A DNA stretch of 64,000 nt from an uncultured Prevotellaceae bacterium (GCA_947176535.1 CAMWQU010000002.1:1-64000), one strand, 5' to 3'; shown: positions 8,787-19,510, numbered from the stretch's first letter. Translations and numbers: made by a program. Notes: generated by a model not told the origin, from the sequence alone.

Positions 8787-11114
8787 TCATAACATGGCAG
8801 AAACGCTCTTACCGCCGAAACTCAGCGAGAAGTTGTCGGCTATCACCCAGTTGGCATTGGTGCCGCGGGTACGCAGTCCTATTGTCAGGTCGCCACCGAG
8901 GTGGTAGATGCGGGCCGTTTTGTCACGCATGATATATTGATTCATGACATATTCCTTCACATTGCATTCAGTGTATGCTTCAACGTCATGACTGCCGGAG
9001 AGAAACAGTTGAACACCCGTAACCAAGTCAGAACCGTGCTGAGCCACCACATCGGCACCCAGAATGTAAAGGCCGGCAGGCATATCCGTAAGTGTCTGCC
9101 ACAACGTAGCGTCTGCTACACTGCTACTGCTGGGAACCCAGGCATTCACGTAATTGGAGAATGTGTAACCGTTGTTGTAATCGGGTTCCGGCTTATAATT
9201 GGGAATCGTGGCACCGTCGTAACCGAATCCTTCGTTTGTCCATCCTTCGAGGCTCTTTGTCTCAAAATCAGGATTGACGACATAGAGCGACGTAATCTCA
9301 ATGGGATTCTCGGGCGTGGCTTGCTGCATGGCCTCTGCAATGGCTGCATTTATCTTTGCCTGATACGCCTCGGCATCTATCAAAGTCCGGATTTGTTCCG
9401 TGCTCACGTCGCGGAAATCATAATGATCGGTCAGCTCTGCATAGAAGTCTCCCAGTAGAGTGGAGAGGTTTTGTAAAGCCGGATTTGCCGCATACTTCTC
9501 TCCATCGGCCGCAACTTTCTCTATGAAAGCCTGCAACGACTGATAAGCAACAACCTCCTCCTTAATCTTTTCTACAAGGGCGTCTAACTTCATTCGTACT
9601 TCTTGCAGTTGCTCGTCGGTGGCAGCACTGGCCATGAGGGCCGTTGCCTCATTGAGGGCATCCGAAAGTTCGGCAGCAGTTGCCACACTGTAATAATACG
9701 TATACTCGTCAGTATAGGCTTCCGCCTTCTCCATAGTTGCCTTTAGAGCTATCAAATAAGGATTGTCGTTCGTCGGGCCATAATAGAAAAGTCTGAAGTT
9801 ATCGGCATACACCCAGTTGCAGTTTGTGCTCTCCATGCGCAGTCCGATGGTGAGGTCACCTCCGGCATGAGCAATCTCTACTACAGGATGCTGAATAATC
9901 TGATTGTTCATGTTGTTTGCCACTTGCTCGGCAAACCAGTCCGGATTAAAGGTACACTCCGTAGTGGCATCCGCCACACCTTTCATGTAGAGGAATACGC
10001 CACGGGGCAGGTCGGCACCGTGTTGGGCCACAACACTAGCCGTCAGACTATATTTTCCTGCGGGCAGACCTTTCACTACTTGATAGATATTATCGTCAGG
10101 ATGTCCACCGGAAGAGGCACTTCTCCAGGCGGCAATCACTTTTGAGAAGGTTTCACCGCCATTGTCAGCCGTAGCCGCACTATTGGGATATGTGTCGCTG
10201 TTGTACACCAGCACATTGTTCTCGCAAACCCAACCGTTCAGGCTGCCTTCGCTGAAGTCCGCATTCACCACTTTCAAGTCAGTGATGTCTGCCGGATTTT
10301 CTTCACTGGCCTCTGCAAAGAGCTTATTTATGATGGCCTCGCGCAACGCTTCCGTCACAGCATCAATTTCCTCGGCCGACGCAGTTGCTTCATTGTAAAC
10401 CTTCTCTGCCGCAGCGATAGCCACTCCGGCTTCTTCTGCATCATCAAGGGCACTGCGCAACCTCAACAGGGCGAGATATTGGTTATAGTCCGCTTCCGAA
10501 ACGAACGCCCAATGCGTTTCCATACCCTCCCGGGCGGTATCCAACATAGATACGGCTTGGTTCGTCTCGGGATTGTTGGCATCCTGGGCATCGGGATTCC
10601 AACCGAACAAATAATTGTGTTCGCCGGCTTCCGTCACCAATGGCCCATGCTCACCCCAGGCGGTATCGGCCACGGGAGTCTTCATGCGATAAGTACCGTC
10701 ACCGTTAGGTATGATATCCCAGTATATGGTAACGGGAGCATTTCCGTACATGTTTCCCGAATTGTAGTCGGTGTACACCTGAACATAATCTCTGCGGAAC
10801 AGATATTTGTCATAAGCGGCTTGAGGGCTGTAAAGGGTATAACCGGTTGCAGTGTGTGAAATGACATACGGCAGTGCAGCCACAACAGTACTATCCAATG
10901 CGGCATGCGATCCGTACCGGGCACCTTTGGTAAGCAACTGTTTCCGGCCTACGTGATAGAGGTAGAAGAGCGTCGTATCGCCCTCCACCGCCGTACTCAC
11001 CTTAAACCCACTGACGGTACGCAACACGGGCTCCGGCCGACTTCCGGCACAAACGGAACCAACAAACGCACACGCCATACCCATTAGCGCAAGTATTTGC
11101 TTCTTCATTATCAT
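8787..11114 (-). CDS. 5' part of large secreted protein with repeated (FIVAR-like) helical and carbohydrate-binding-like domains
   Basis: Signal peptide; repeated GLPAGKYSLTASVVAQHGADLPRGVFLYMKG / DMPAGLYILGADVVAQHGSDLVTGVQLFLSG; stops just before the 7595-8782 frame. Confidence 0.7.
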   Translation of the reverse strand: MIMKKQILALMGMACAFVGSVCAGSRPEPVLRTVSGFKVSTAVEGDTTLFYLYHVGRKQLLTKGARYGSHAALDSTVVAALPYVISHTATGYTLYSPQAAYDKYLFRRDYVQVYTDYNSGNMYGNAPVTIYWDIIPNGDGTYRMKTPVADTAWGEHGPLVTEAGEHNYLFGWNPDAQDANNPETNQAVSMLDTAREGMETHWAFVSEADYNQYLALLRLRSALDDAEEAGVAIAAAEKVYNEATASAEEIDAVTEALREAIINKLFAEASEENPADITDLKVVNADFSEGSLNGWVCENNVLVYNSDTYPNSAATADNGGETFSKVIAAWRSASSGGHPDDNIYQVVKGLPAGKYSLTASVVAQHGADLPRGVFLYMKGVADATTECTFNPDWFAEQVANNMNNQIIQHPVVEIAHAGGDLTIGLRMESTNCNWVYADNFRLFYYGPTNDNPYLIALKATMEKAEAYTDEYTYYYSVATAAELSDALNEATALMASAATDEQLQEVRMKLDALVEKIKEEVVAYQSLQAFIEKVAADGEKYAANPALQNLSTLLGDFYAELTDHYDFRDVSTEQIRTLIDAEAYQAKINAAIAEAMQQATPENPIEITSLYVVNPDFETKSLEGWTNEGFGYDGATIPNYKPEPDYNNGYTFSNYVNAWVPSSSSVADATLWQTLTDMPAGLYILGADVVAQHGSDLVTGVQLFLSGSHDVEAYTECNVKEYVMNQYIMRDKTARIYHLGGDLTIGLRTRGTNANWVIADNFSLSFGGKSVSAML

Positions 11115-11165
11115 AGATTTTATGCTGTTAAAGTTTGGTTCCGAGCGCTCTTTTATTGCGAAAGG

Positions 11166-11585
11166 CTATAGTTGCCACCACTTCTTCCGAGGAGTAGCCC
11201 GACTTTCTTCGATGCCTCTCAGCAAGACCTCCTCATAGGATTTCCTTTCCCGGATAATCTGGTATATCATTCCCCAGTCGGGCAGTCCACCTATATTTCG
11301 GTCATCTATGAAGATATCTGCTTTCAGTTTTCGGCTATATTCCTCGTCAGTTTGGTCGTTCTCTTCCGGAAAGTTCCGGTTTACGGCATAAAACTCCACA
11401 CCTTTATGACGACACCACGTTACGGCGTCCTCCAACGTTTCCCCCTGACGCACGGTCCAGAGGATAAGCCGATGACCTTCTTCTATCAGCATCCTTAATG
11501 TCTGCGTGGCAAAAGGAATCTCTCTTCCGATGCCGGGATATTCGTCCCGGACGATAGTTCCGTCGAAATCTACAGCAATAACCAT
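11166..11585 (-). CDS. HAD-family hydrolase (BT0820-like)
   Basis: MVIAVDFDGTIV...LILWTVRQGE; DIFIDDRNIGG. Confidence 0.85.
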   Translation of the reverse strand: MVIAVDFDGTIVRDEYPGIGREIPFATQTLRMLIEEGHRLILWTVRQGETLEDAVTWCRHKGVEFYAVNRNFPEENDQTDEEYSRKLKADIFIDDRNIGGLPDWGMIYQIIRERKSYEEVLLRGIEESRATPRKKWWQL

Positions 11586-11599
11586 AACTCAAACGTTGA

Positions 11600-13156
11600 T
11601 TATTTGGCATAGCTGACCGAACGAACCTCACGGATGACGGTAATCTTCACCTGTCCCGGATAAGTCATTTCGTTCTGAATCTTCGTTGCAATCTCGCCCG
11701 AAAGTTTCTCGGTCTCCTGGTCTGTAATCTTGTCGGCACCGACGATGACACGCAACTCGCGTCCGGCCTGAATGGCATAAGTCTTCATGACGCCGGGATA
11801 AGACATAGCGATGTTTTCGAGGTCCTTGAGTCGCTTGATGTAAGCCTCCGCTATCTCGCGACGGGCACCGGGACGGGCTCCTGAGATAGCATCGCACACC
11901 TGCACGATAGGAGCGATGAGCGTTTCCATCTCCATCTCCTCGTGGTGTGCACCGATGGCGTTACAGATATCCGGCTTCTCCTTGTACATTTCGGCCAATT
12001 TGGCACCATAGAGTGCATGCGGCGTTTCGGGGTCCTCATCGGGCACCTTACCGATGTCATGAAGCAATCCGGCACGTTTGGCTTTCTTCACGTTCAAACC
12101 CAGTTCTGCGGCCATAACGGCACAGAGGTTGGCCGTCTCGCGTGAGTGCTGCAACAGATTCTGACCGTAGCTGGAACGATACTTCATCTTTCCGACCAGT
12201 CGTATCAGTTCGGGATGCAGACCATGAATTCCCAAGTCTATCGTCGTGCGCTTTCCCGTTTCCATGATTTCCTCGTCAATCTGTTTCTTCACTTTGCTCA
12301 CCACTTCTTCGATACGTGCGGGATGAATACGTCCGTCAGATACAAGCTGATGCAGAGCCAGACGGGCAATCTCACGGCGCACCGGGTCAAATCCGCTGAT
12401 AACGATAGCTTCCGGTGTATCGTCCACAACGATTTCCGTTCCCGTTGCGGCCTCTAATGCACGGATGTTTCGACCTTCACGACCGATGACACGTCCTTTC
12501 ACGTCGTCATTATCAATGTGGAACACGGTCACGCTGTTTTCCACGGCCGTTTCCGTAGCCACACGCTGTATCGTCTGTATGACGATGCGCTTTGCCTCCT
12601 TGTTGGCCGTCATGCGGGCGTCGTCCACAATGTCGTTGATGTAGGCTTGAGCCTGTGCTTTTGCTTCGTCTTTGAGCCCCTCCACCAACCGGTCGCGGGC
12701 TTCTTCCACGCTCAGTCCGGAGATTTCCTCCAGTCGTGTACGCTCCTGGTCGATCAGGCTCTCCGCGCGCTGCTGCATTTCCTCTTCTTTGCGTTCGAGT
12801 GCCGTTTGCAGGTTATCCAACCGCGCACGTGTGTTCTCCAGTTCCTGCTTTTTGCGGTTCAGTTCATCCTGTCGCTGATTGAGGCTCTGCTCGCGCTGCT
12901 TCACGCGGTTCTCGCCCTGTTGAATCTGTTGGTTACGCTGCTGTACTTCTTTCTCCAGTTCAGCTTTCTTGTTGAGAAACTTCTCCTTCACCTCAAGGAG
13001 TTTTTTCTGTTTGATAACTTCCGCCTCCTGCTCAGCCTGTTTGCTTGCCTGTTCTTCGAGACTCTTCATTTTAGCAGGCAACAATACGCGGAAGAAATAG
13101 ACGGCCCACACGCCGACAACGGCTGCGGCAACGATTACGGCTATTATTATTTCCAT
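11600..13156 (-). CDS. rny: Ribonuclease Y
   Basis: N-terminal TM and coiled coil; [23 protein letters not shown] domain [12 protein letters not shown]. Confidence 0.97.
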   Translation of the reverse strand: MEIIIAVIVAAAVVGVWAVYFFRVLLPAKMKSLEEQASKQAEQEAEVIKQKKLLEVKEKFLNKKAELEKEVQQRNQQIQQGENRVKQREQSLNQRQDELNRKKQELENTRARLDNLQTALERKEEEMQQRAESLIDQERTRLEEISGLSVEEARDRLVEGLKDEAKAQAQAYINDIVDDARMTANKEAKRIVIQTIQRVATETAVENSVTVFHIDNDDVKGRVIGREGRNIRALEAATGTEIVVDDTPEAIVISGFDPVRREIARLALHQLVSDGRIHPARIEEVVSKVKKQIDEEIMETGKRTTIDLGIHGLHPELIRLVGKMKYRSSYGQNLLQHSRETANLCAVMAAELGLNVKKAKRAGLLHDIGKVPDEDPETPHALYGAKLAEMYKEKPDICNAIGAHHEEMEMETLIAPIVQVCDAISGARPGARREIAEAYIKRLKDLENIAMSYPGVMKTYAIQAGRELRVIVGADKITDQETEKLSGEIATKIQNEMTYPGQVKITVIREVRSVSYAK

Positions 13157-13321
13157 AATTTTCTTTCGTTTTTTTAGTTCATACTCTATAATTCATTCTC
13201 TAACTCTAATACATAAAAAGATACGCTCCGTCATGGCAGAAACTTTCATTCCCTCCATGCCCGAGTGCGGTGTGTCCATGTGTGTCATCCCGTTTGTTGT
13301 CCCCCGCGACAGCATCATGAA

Positions 13322-13612
13322 TCAGGCCATCGCCCGTTCCATCTCCGCCAGAAGTTCCGAAAGAGCCTTCTCCATGGGGGCGGGATCAGTGGCGGTTTCG
13401 GCGCGTTTGAGCCGGACGGCCACGTCCAGAGCCATCATCAGGAGATACATTTCGTTTCCCTGGTTGGGATATTTTGCTGCATAGTAGCTGAACCGTTTAT
13501 TGATGAGCTTTTCCGCCTCCCGGTAGAGATACTCATCGCTCCGCTCCACCACCATCGGAAGGATGCGGTTGCCGAATTTCAGCTTTATTGATAGGGGATC
13601 GCTCAATGCCAT
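13322..13612 (-). CDS. zapA: Cell division protein ZapA
   Basis: YLYREAEKLINKRFSYYAAKYPNQGNEMYLLMMALDVAVRL. Confidence 0.85.
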   Translation of the reverse strand: MALSDPLSIKLKFGNRILPMVVERSDEYLYREAEKLINKRFSYYAAKYPNQGNEMYLLMMALDVAVRLKRAETATDPAPMEKALSELLAEMERAMA

Positions 13613-13657
13613 TTCGCGTTTTCTTTATTTACGTTTTCTATTCGTCTTCTCCGCGAT

Positions 13658-13951
13658 TCAACTTTTCAGCAGAGCGATACACTTGTCCACTTCTCGCACC
13701 AAGCGGCTCAGTCGCAGGCGGGCGTTGCGTGTGTCGTCATCGCTCAGTTCCAGCATACGGGCCACTTTCAGATTGGCATACAGCGTGGCGGTCTCCTCGT
13801 TTTGCCGCACTAATTGTTTTATCCGCTCGTCGCGCTCGTCGATCTGGCCTTCCAAGTCGCGAATCTGCTGCTGCAGTTCATCCCTCTGCAGAATTATCTG
13901 CCTGATACGAGTCTCAAGCAGTTTCAGCAATTCGCGTTCTTTATCTGTCAT
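13658..13951 (-). CDS. Small coiled-coil protein upstream of zapA
   Basis: Heptad-rich 97 aa ORF in operon orientation. Confidence 0.65.
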   Translation of the reverse strand: MTDKERELLKLLETRIRQIILQRDELQQQIRDLEGQIDERDERIKQLVRQNEETATLYANLKVARMLELSDDDTRNARLRLSRLVREVDKCIALLKS

Positions 13952-14025
13952 GCGGATAAGTATTGCAATCTGCTCGCAAAAATAGCAAATTCCCGCTTCT
14001 TATCAAAATTTTTCCGTCAAAATCA

Positions 14026-14655
14026 CTATTTCTCGTCATCTATTTTGCCACGGGGTTCCTTCTTCGCCAGCATCAGAACCGTATGGGCAAACTCCACCAT
14101 CCACTGTTCGCTGAAGCCCAGCGTAGCCTGACCTTTACGGACGGCCGCCACACTGCGACGCATGGCATCGTCTTTCCAGTCGTTCCTGACAAGCAGGTCG
14201 TGAACGGTCTTTTCCGTCATACGGCGCAGCGCGCTGTGGAAGAACGACGGCAGACGGAGTTTCCACTGCATCAGTTGTCCCATGCTCATCATCAGGTTTT
14301 GGCTGAAGTCCTGGAACACAAGGAAGTACCCCTGCACCTCGTTGATGGTGCGGCAGCGGCGTTTCAGGCTCTCATCCACTTCGCGGAAGAAAGCATCGCT
14401 CGTGCCATACATTTCGGTAAGCATGGTGCGGGCGCGCTTCTTTTCGCCCACGCCCAGTTTGTTATTCACCGTAGGCACCTTCAGCGTCTGTTTGAACAGG
14501 CGCAGGTCGGGAAAGACGGCCAGATTGGAAATACCCAGTCCGGCAGCCATCGATGCCTGGAAATATACACGGATAAGGGTCATGAAATCCTCCATTCCGC
14601 CTATCCGCAACGATTCGGCCTCCTTACGACCGAAGATTTTGTTTAACAACGACAT
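14026..14655 (-). CDS. Conserved hypothetical protein
   Basis: 209 aa intact ORF. Confidence 0.6.
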   Translation of the reverse strand: MSLLNKIFGRKEAESLRIGGMEDFMTLIRVYFQASMAAGLGISNLAVFPDLRLFKQTLKVPTVNNKLGVGEKKRARTMLTEMYGTSDAFFREVDESLKRRCRTINEVQGYFLVFQDFSQNLMMSMGQLMQWKLRLPSFFHSALRRMTEKTVHDLLVRNDWKDDAMRRSVAAVRKGQATLGFSEQWMVEFAHTVLMLAKKEPRGKIDDEK

Positions 14656-14905
14656 ATCATTCTCTGTTTTTAGTAGTATAAAAATGCCCTGCGCAAGCGC
14701 AAGACGTATCTTTTTTCACTCCGTTTCCGCCCCGTCAGTCCCCGCAGAAGGTTCCCGTGGGTACAATTTCAGGCACGCAAAGATAATCATAATACTCCAC
14801 ATCCGCAACACTTCGCAGTTAATTTCTTGCGGGAGGCACGTCCCCGGACAGTTTTATCATCTATCGTTTCCTCATACGGAGGCGAACGATTATCTTTGCA
14901 GCCCA

Positions 14906-16408
14906 ATGAGATACAAACTTCTGATTCTCCTGCTTGTGCAGGTCGCAGGTCTCTCGGCACAGGTCTCACGCCTCGGCCATGACATATCCTATTCCGTTTC
15001 CCTGCAGGCTACGGCCGGCAAAGGAGACGTGGCACCTTTCTGGTTCACCAACAACCGCTACGGACTGGGCACACTCGAACCCAACAGCGGTCTCCTGCGT
15101 GCCGCCATACAGCGGCAGGCCGAGGCCGACAGCCTGCGCCACTGGCGCGTGGGCTACGGACTGGACGTCGCTGCGGCTGTGAACTTCGACAGCCGTTTCG
15201 TTCTCCAGCAACTCTACGCCGACTTCCAGTTCAAGGCCATACGCCTGTCTTTAGGACAGAAAGAGCGTCCTTTGGAACTTCACGATAACAGATTGTCAAG
15301 TGGTGCCATGACGAACAGCATCAATGCCCGTCCGCTCCCGCAGGTTCGACTGGAACTGCCCGACTTCTGGACGATTCCGCGAACCGGAGGATGGCTGGCT
15401 CTGAAGGGACACATCGCCTACGGAGCCTACACGGACAACAAGTGGCAGCGGGAGTTCACGGGTGGCAATTCACTGCATACGGCCAACTCGCTCTTCCACT
15501 CCAAAGCCGGATTCCTGCGCATCGGAAACGAAAAGAAGTTCCCGCTTTCCCTGACGGGCGGCATCGAAATGGACGCACAATTCGGTGGAGAGGCCTGGCA
15601 CCTGCAGGACAGGGAGAACCATACGGGGCCTTTTGAATCGCATCAGAAGCTCCAGCACGGCCTGAAAGCCTTTTGGCACGCGCTCATACCCGGCGGGAAC
15701 GACGTGAACGACGGCGACTTCTCCAACGTCGAGGGCAACCACCTCGGCAGTTGGCATCTCAAAGTGGATTTCGCGCGGGGCGGATGGCGCGTCGGGGCCT
15801 ATGCCGAACACTTCTTCGAAGACCATAGTCAGATGTTCTGGCAGTACCCTTGGAAAGACATGCTCTACGGCCTCGAACTGCGACTGCCCCGGAACCCGTT
15901 TCTGAAAGCCGTTGTCTACGAACATCTGCGCACCACCGATCAGAGCGGCCCCATCTACCACGATGCCACCGACCTCATACCTACCCAAGTCAGCGCGGTA
16001 GATAATTATTACAACCATCACATCTACAGCGCATGGCAGCACGCGGGATTCTCCATGGGGAATGCGCTCCTGATTTCGCCCCTGTATAACCGCAACGGCA
16101 GCATCACTTTCTACGACAACCGCGTGCGGGCGCACCACATCGGATTGGAGGGACAGCCCTCCGGGGAGTTTGCCTACCGCATACTTTATACCCACGAGCG
16201 GAGTTGGGGCACCTACCCCGTACCGCGAATCGACCCCGTCAGGGGGAACTTCCTCTTGCTGGAGGTTTCCTACGCTCCCCGTCAGGTCAAAGGACTTACT
16301 TTCACGGCCTCATACGGACAAAACGCCGGCCGACTGACGCCCGACAGCAAGGGGGGCATGCTCACGGTCTCTTACGCGGGATGGATTAACCGGACGACAA
16401 AAAGATGA
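14906..16408 (+). CDS. Capsule assembly Wzi-like outer-membrane beta-barrel protein
   Basis: Signal peptide MRYKLLILLLVQVAGLSAQ; APFWFTNNRYG; TATCTTTG -7 box just upstream. Confidence 0.75.
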   Translation: MRYKLLILLLVQVAGLSAQVSRLGHDISYSVSLQATAGKGDVAPFWFTNNRYGLGTLEPNSGLLRAAIQRQAEADSLRHWRVGYGLDVAAAVNFDSRFVLQQLYADFQFKAIRLSLGQKERPLELHDNRLSSGAMTNSINARPLPQVRLELPDFWTIPRTGGWLALKGHIAYGAYTDNKWQREFTGGNSLHTANSLFHSKAGFLRIGNEKKFPLSLTGGIEMDAQFGGEAWHLQDRENHTGPFESHQKLQHGLKAFWHALIPGGNDVNDGDFSNVEGNHLGSWHLKVDFARGGWRVGAYAEHFFEDHSQMFWQYPWKDMLYGLELRLPRNPFLKAVVYEHLRTTDQSGPIYHDATDLIPTQVSAVDNYYNHHIYSAWQHAGFSMGNALLISPLYNRNGSITFYDNRVRAHHIGLEGQPSGEFAYRILYTHERSWGTYPVPRIDPVRGNFLLLEVSYAPRQVKGLTFTASYGQNAGRLTPDSKGGMLTVSYAGWINRTTKR

Positions 16409-16833
16409 AAAAGAAGATACTTTACCTGACGGCGTGTCTCACGCTCTGTGCCATCTGCATGACATCATGCGACGAATGGAAATGGGACCGGAACGGCGAC
16501 CTGGACGGCATGTGGCAACTGACGGAGTGGCGCGACCTGAACGGCAACCGCCCGGTGGCCGGCAAGGAAAGCGGTATCTACTTCTGCTTTCAGCTCGACC
16601 TGATGAAACTTTGGCGGTCGGAGCGTGCCACGTTCTACCTCTCGCAGTTCACCCGCAGTGCCGACAGCCTCACGCTCGGCCTCACCATCGAGTACCCGGC
16701 GGACACCGTCGTATCTCCGGACACGCTGCGGTTCGCCGTTCCACGAAACAGACGTTTCCACATCGACCTGTTGAACGCCGGCCACTTGCAACTGAGCACC
16801 GACGATGCCGTGTTGCGCTTCCGCAAATACTGA
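16405..16833 (+). CDS. Lipocalin-like lipoprotein
   Basis: Lipobox MTSCDEW; GMWQLTEW; overlaps the wzi-like stop. Confidence 0.65.
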   Translation: MKKKILYLTACLTLCAICMTSCDEWKWDRNGDLDGMWQLTEWRDLNGNRPVAGKESGIYFCFQLDLMKLWRSERATFYLSQFTRSADSLTLGLTIEYPADTVVSPDTLRFAVPRNRRFHIDLLNAGHLQLSTDDAVLRFRKY

Positions 16834-16904
16834 TTTCCTTTTCTTAAATTAAATCTCCCGTAATCCTCCGCTTGCTGCATACAGGCGGAGCAAATGACCG
16901 TCGG

Positions 16905-17672
16905 CTAAATCCAGGCTTTCCGCAGCCCTTTGATGGCGTAGAAGAAATAATAATACAGCGAACGGAAAAAACCGATGTGCTCCACATCCCTATACACCCT
17001 CCACTGCCACGACAGAATGTGCAGTTTGTTTGAGGAAATGGAATTGCGGTGCACCCGATAGAGTGCCAGCACCGTCTGCGTACTGCGGGCCACGTAGCCG
17101 TTCTTCAACACCGACAGCCAAAACGCATAGTCCTCGTGACGGATTTCCTTGAAATAGTTTTTTCCCACCTTGCGAACATCGTAAATCCCCGTAAGGTTCC
17201 CGATGACGTTGCCGTACAGCAACTGCTGATAGCTGACTTTGCGCGGCGTAGACACCACACGGGCCGAGCGACGTCCCGCCTCGTCTATCTTCTCATAGTC
17301 GGAAAACACTACAGCCGTGCGGTTGTCGCGGAAGAAGTAGGGCAACTGTTGGGCCAATTTTTCACGCAGCCACATGTCGTCACTGTCCAGAAAAGCAATA
17401 AAGTCACCTTTTGCTCTTTCTATGCCGTAGTTGCGCGGAGCGACAGGCATCCCCGTCGGCTTATCGTTGATAAGCAACTGTATGCGTCTGTCACGATTGG
17501 CATACGCGCGCACCACATCACACGAGCGGTCGGTACTGCCGTCGTCCACGACAAGCAGTTCCCAGTGCGGATAGGTCTGCTCCATCACCGACTCTATGGC
17601 CTTGCCCACAAACTTCTCGGAGTTGTGCATGGGCATAATGACAGATACCAGATGCTGACTGCGACGTACCAT
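16905..17672 (-). CDS. Family 2 glycosyltransferase
   Basis: LVSVIMPMHNSEKFVGKAIESVMEQTYPHWELLVVDDGSTD; DSDDMW. Confidence 0.93.
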   Translation of the reverse strand: MVRRSQHLVSVIMPMHNSEKFVGKAIESVMEQTYPHWELLVVDDGSTDRSCDVVRAYANRDRRIQLLINDKPTGMPVAPRNYGIERAKGDFIAFLDSDDMWLREKLAQQLPYFFRDNRTAVVFSDYEKIDEAGRRSARVVSTPRKVSYQQLLYGNVIGNLTGIYDVRKVGKNYFKEIRHEDYAFWLSVLKNGYVARSTQTVLALYRVHRNSISSNKLHILSWQWRVYRDVEHIGFFRSLYYYFFYAIKGLRKAWI

Positions 17673-17917
17673 ATTGCTGACTTTCCGTTTTTACTTCTTT
17701 TAACGTTTTTATATTCTTTTAACGGATGCGCTATCCTTTTTATTATAGCATTCCGGCATCTTTGAGGCAAAAAACGTCATGTGTCCTGCTTTGTCAGAGA
17801 CGTGCCGTTCTCCCCCTTTCATTTCTTACCGCCTACAAATATACGAAAATTCCACGGCATCAGGGACATTTCCTGCTCCTTTTTCGCACAACCCGCCCAC
17901 GGACATCTCCCCAAATG

Positions 17918-18009
17918 CCAAATTGCCGAACAAATTCGCGCCAAATTACCGAACAAATTCGTGCCAAATTACCGAAAAATATCGCGCCAAATTACCGAAA
18001 AACGAATTA
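17918..18009 (+). repeat. Four tandem 23-bp repeats (iteron-like)
   Basis: CCAAATTRCCGAACAAATTCGYG-type units at 17918, 17941, 17964 and 17987, exact 23-bp period. Confidence 0.92.
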
Positions 18010-18044
18010 TTTGCTTATCTTTGCAGAGTCAAACACGCTAAATC

Positions 18045-19328
18045 ATGGATAGTTACAGACATAGAATACTGGACAGCCTGTTGGAGAAGAAACTGCAAGC
18101 CAAGGGGGCTGTACTCATAGAGGGGCCCAAATGGTGCGGAAAAACCACTACGGCAGAAGAATTTGCCGCCAGTAAGATAATGTTGGCAAGAACAGATGTA
18201 AAGAACAACTTCAAGAATCTGTTGGAAATAGACACAGAAGCCGCATTGGCAGGTCATACGCCGATGCTTATCGACGAGTGGCAGACCGTTCCCAAACTAT
18301 GGGATGCCGTAAGATACGCCGTCGATCATCGCCGGAAGATGGGACAGTTTATCCTGACCGGTTCCGCCGTTCCCGACAAGGAAGCCGAGAGGGAAAGGGA
18401 GCATTCCGGAACGGGACGTTTTGCGTGGCTCACCATGCGTCCGATGTCGTTATTTGAGTCGGGAGAGTCCAATGGCAAAGTAAGTCTCGGCAATTTGTTT
18501 GAGGCTCCGGAAAAGATACTGGAGCGAAACGAACTGAAACTGAAAGACATTGCCTTTCTGATTTGTCGCGGAGGCTGGCCGATGGCTGTAGACCTGCCCG
18601 AGGAGGCTGCACTGGAGCAGGCATTTGATTATTACGATGCAGTCACCAAAGAGGACATCACCAAAGTTGATGGCGTTAAACGTGCATCGGCAAGAGTACA
18701 ACGGCTGATGAGGGCCTATGCACGCCATCAGGGGACACAGGCTTCAATAGCTACGCTGAGAGAGGATTTGAAGAGTAACGATACGGACACGCTCAACGAC
18801 GATACGATAAGCACCTATCTCGAAGCCTTACGGAAAATCTTTGTGGTGGAAGACATGCCGGCCTGGAATCCCAATCTTCGTTCAAAGACTGCAATCCGCA
18901 TGGCCGACACACGTTACTTTGTCGATCCGTCCATTGCTACAGCCGCATTAGGTTTGGGCCCGGCTGATTTGATGAACGACCTGAACACGATGGGATTCCT
19001 GTTCGAAGCAATGTGCATAAGGGATTTGCGCGTATTTGCGGAGGCATTAAACGGCAAAGTCTATCACTATCGGGATAAGAGCGGATTGGAATGCGACGCG
19101 GTAGTTCATCTTCGCAACGGGCAATACGGATTGATAGAAATAAAACTCGGAGGCGAATCGCTGATAAATGACGGCACGGAAACGCTCAATTCCTTGGCAA
19201 GCCAGATAGACACCACCCGCATGAAGGCTCCGGCATTCAAGATGATACTGACTGCAACAGGAGAGTATGCCTACCGCCGGCCCGAGGATGGAATCTATGT
19301 CGTTCCGATAGGATGCCTGAAACCATAA
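18045..19328 (+). CDS. AAA ATPase with DUF4143 domain
   Basis: Degenerate Walker A EGPKWCGKTTTAEEF; LIDEWQTVPKLWDAVRYAVD; ILTGSAVP; C-terminal DUF4143/nuclease-like YRDKSGLECDAVVHL..GLIEIKLGG. Confidence 0.9.
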   Translation: MDSYRHRILDSLLEKKLQAKGAVLIEGPKWCGKTTTAEEFAASKIMLARTDVKNNFKNLLEIDTEAALAGHTPMLIDEWQTVPKLWDAVRYAVDHRRKMGQFILTGSAVPDKEAEREREHSGTGRFAWLTMRPMSLFESGESNGKVSLGNLFEAPEKILERNELKLKDIAFLICRGGWPMAVDLPEEAALEQAFDYYDAVTKEDITKVDGVKRASARVQRLMRAYARHQGTQASIATLREDLKSNDTDTLNDDTISTYLEALRKIFVVEDMPAWNPNLRSKTAIRMADTRYFVDPSIATAALGLGPADLMNDLNTMGFLFEAMCIRDLRVFAEALNGKVYHYRDKSGLECDAVVHLRNGQYGLIEIKLGGESLINDGTETLNSLASQIDTTRMKAPAFKMILTATGEYAYRRPEDGIYVVPIGCLKP

Positions 19329-19371
19329 GGTTCCGCTGTTCCTATCTTATAAACCATCATCCATGTTTGTA

Positions 19372-19413
19372 TTTGCAACGGCGGTTGAATCAACCGCCGT
19401 TGCAAATATTTTT
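19372..19413 (+). terminator. Terminator after the DUF4143 ATPase
   Basis: 16-bp stem TTTGCAACGGCGGTTG/CAACCGCCGTTGCAAA with 3-nt loop, then TATTTTT. Confidence 0.85.
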
Positions 19414-19430
19414 CCAAGGATTATACTACA

Positions 19431-19479
19431 AAAGAGTTCCGGCACCCATGTCTTATAAACACGGATGCCGGCACTCTAT
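19431..19479 (-). terminator. Terminator of the minus-strand FWDEW module
   Basis: Imperfect stem GAGTGCCGGCATCCGTGT/ACATGGGTGCCGGAACTC then TTTTG on minus strand. Confidence 0.6.
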
Positions 19480-19510
19480 TCTTTTACTTTCTTATAAGGG
19501 TCTTATAGGA

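Noticed and set aside
14282-14905. N-terminal extension of the 708-aa ORF
   Set aside because: Overlaps a minus-strand gene; a signal peptide and -7 box place the true start at 14906.
17918-18009. CRISPR array
   Set aside because: 23-bp units are directly tandem with no unique spacers; iteron-like, not CRISPR.
17726-18120. Three overlapping ORFs (108, 113, 86 aa) upstream of the ATPase
   Set aside because: They read through the iteron array in different frames and have no coding character.
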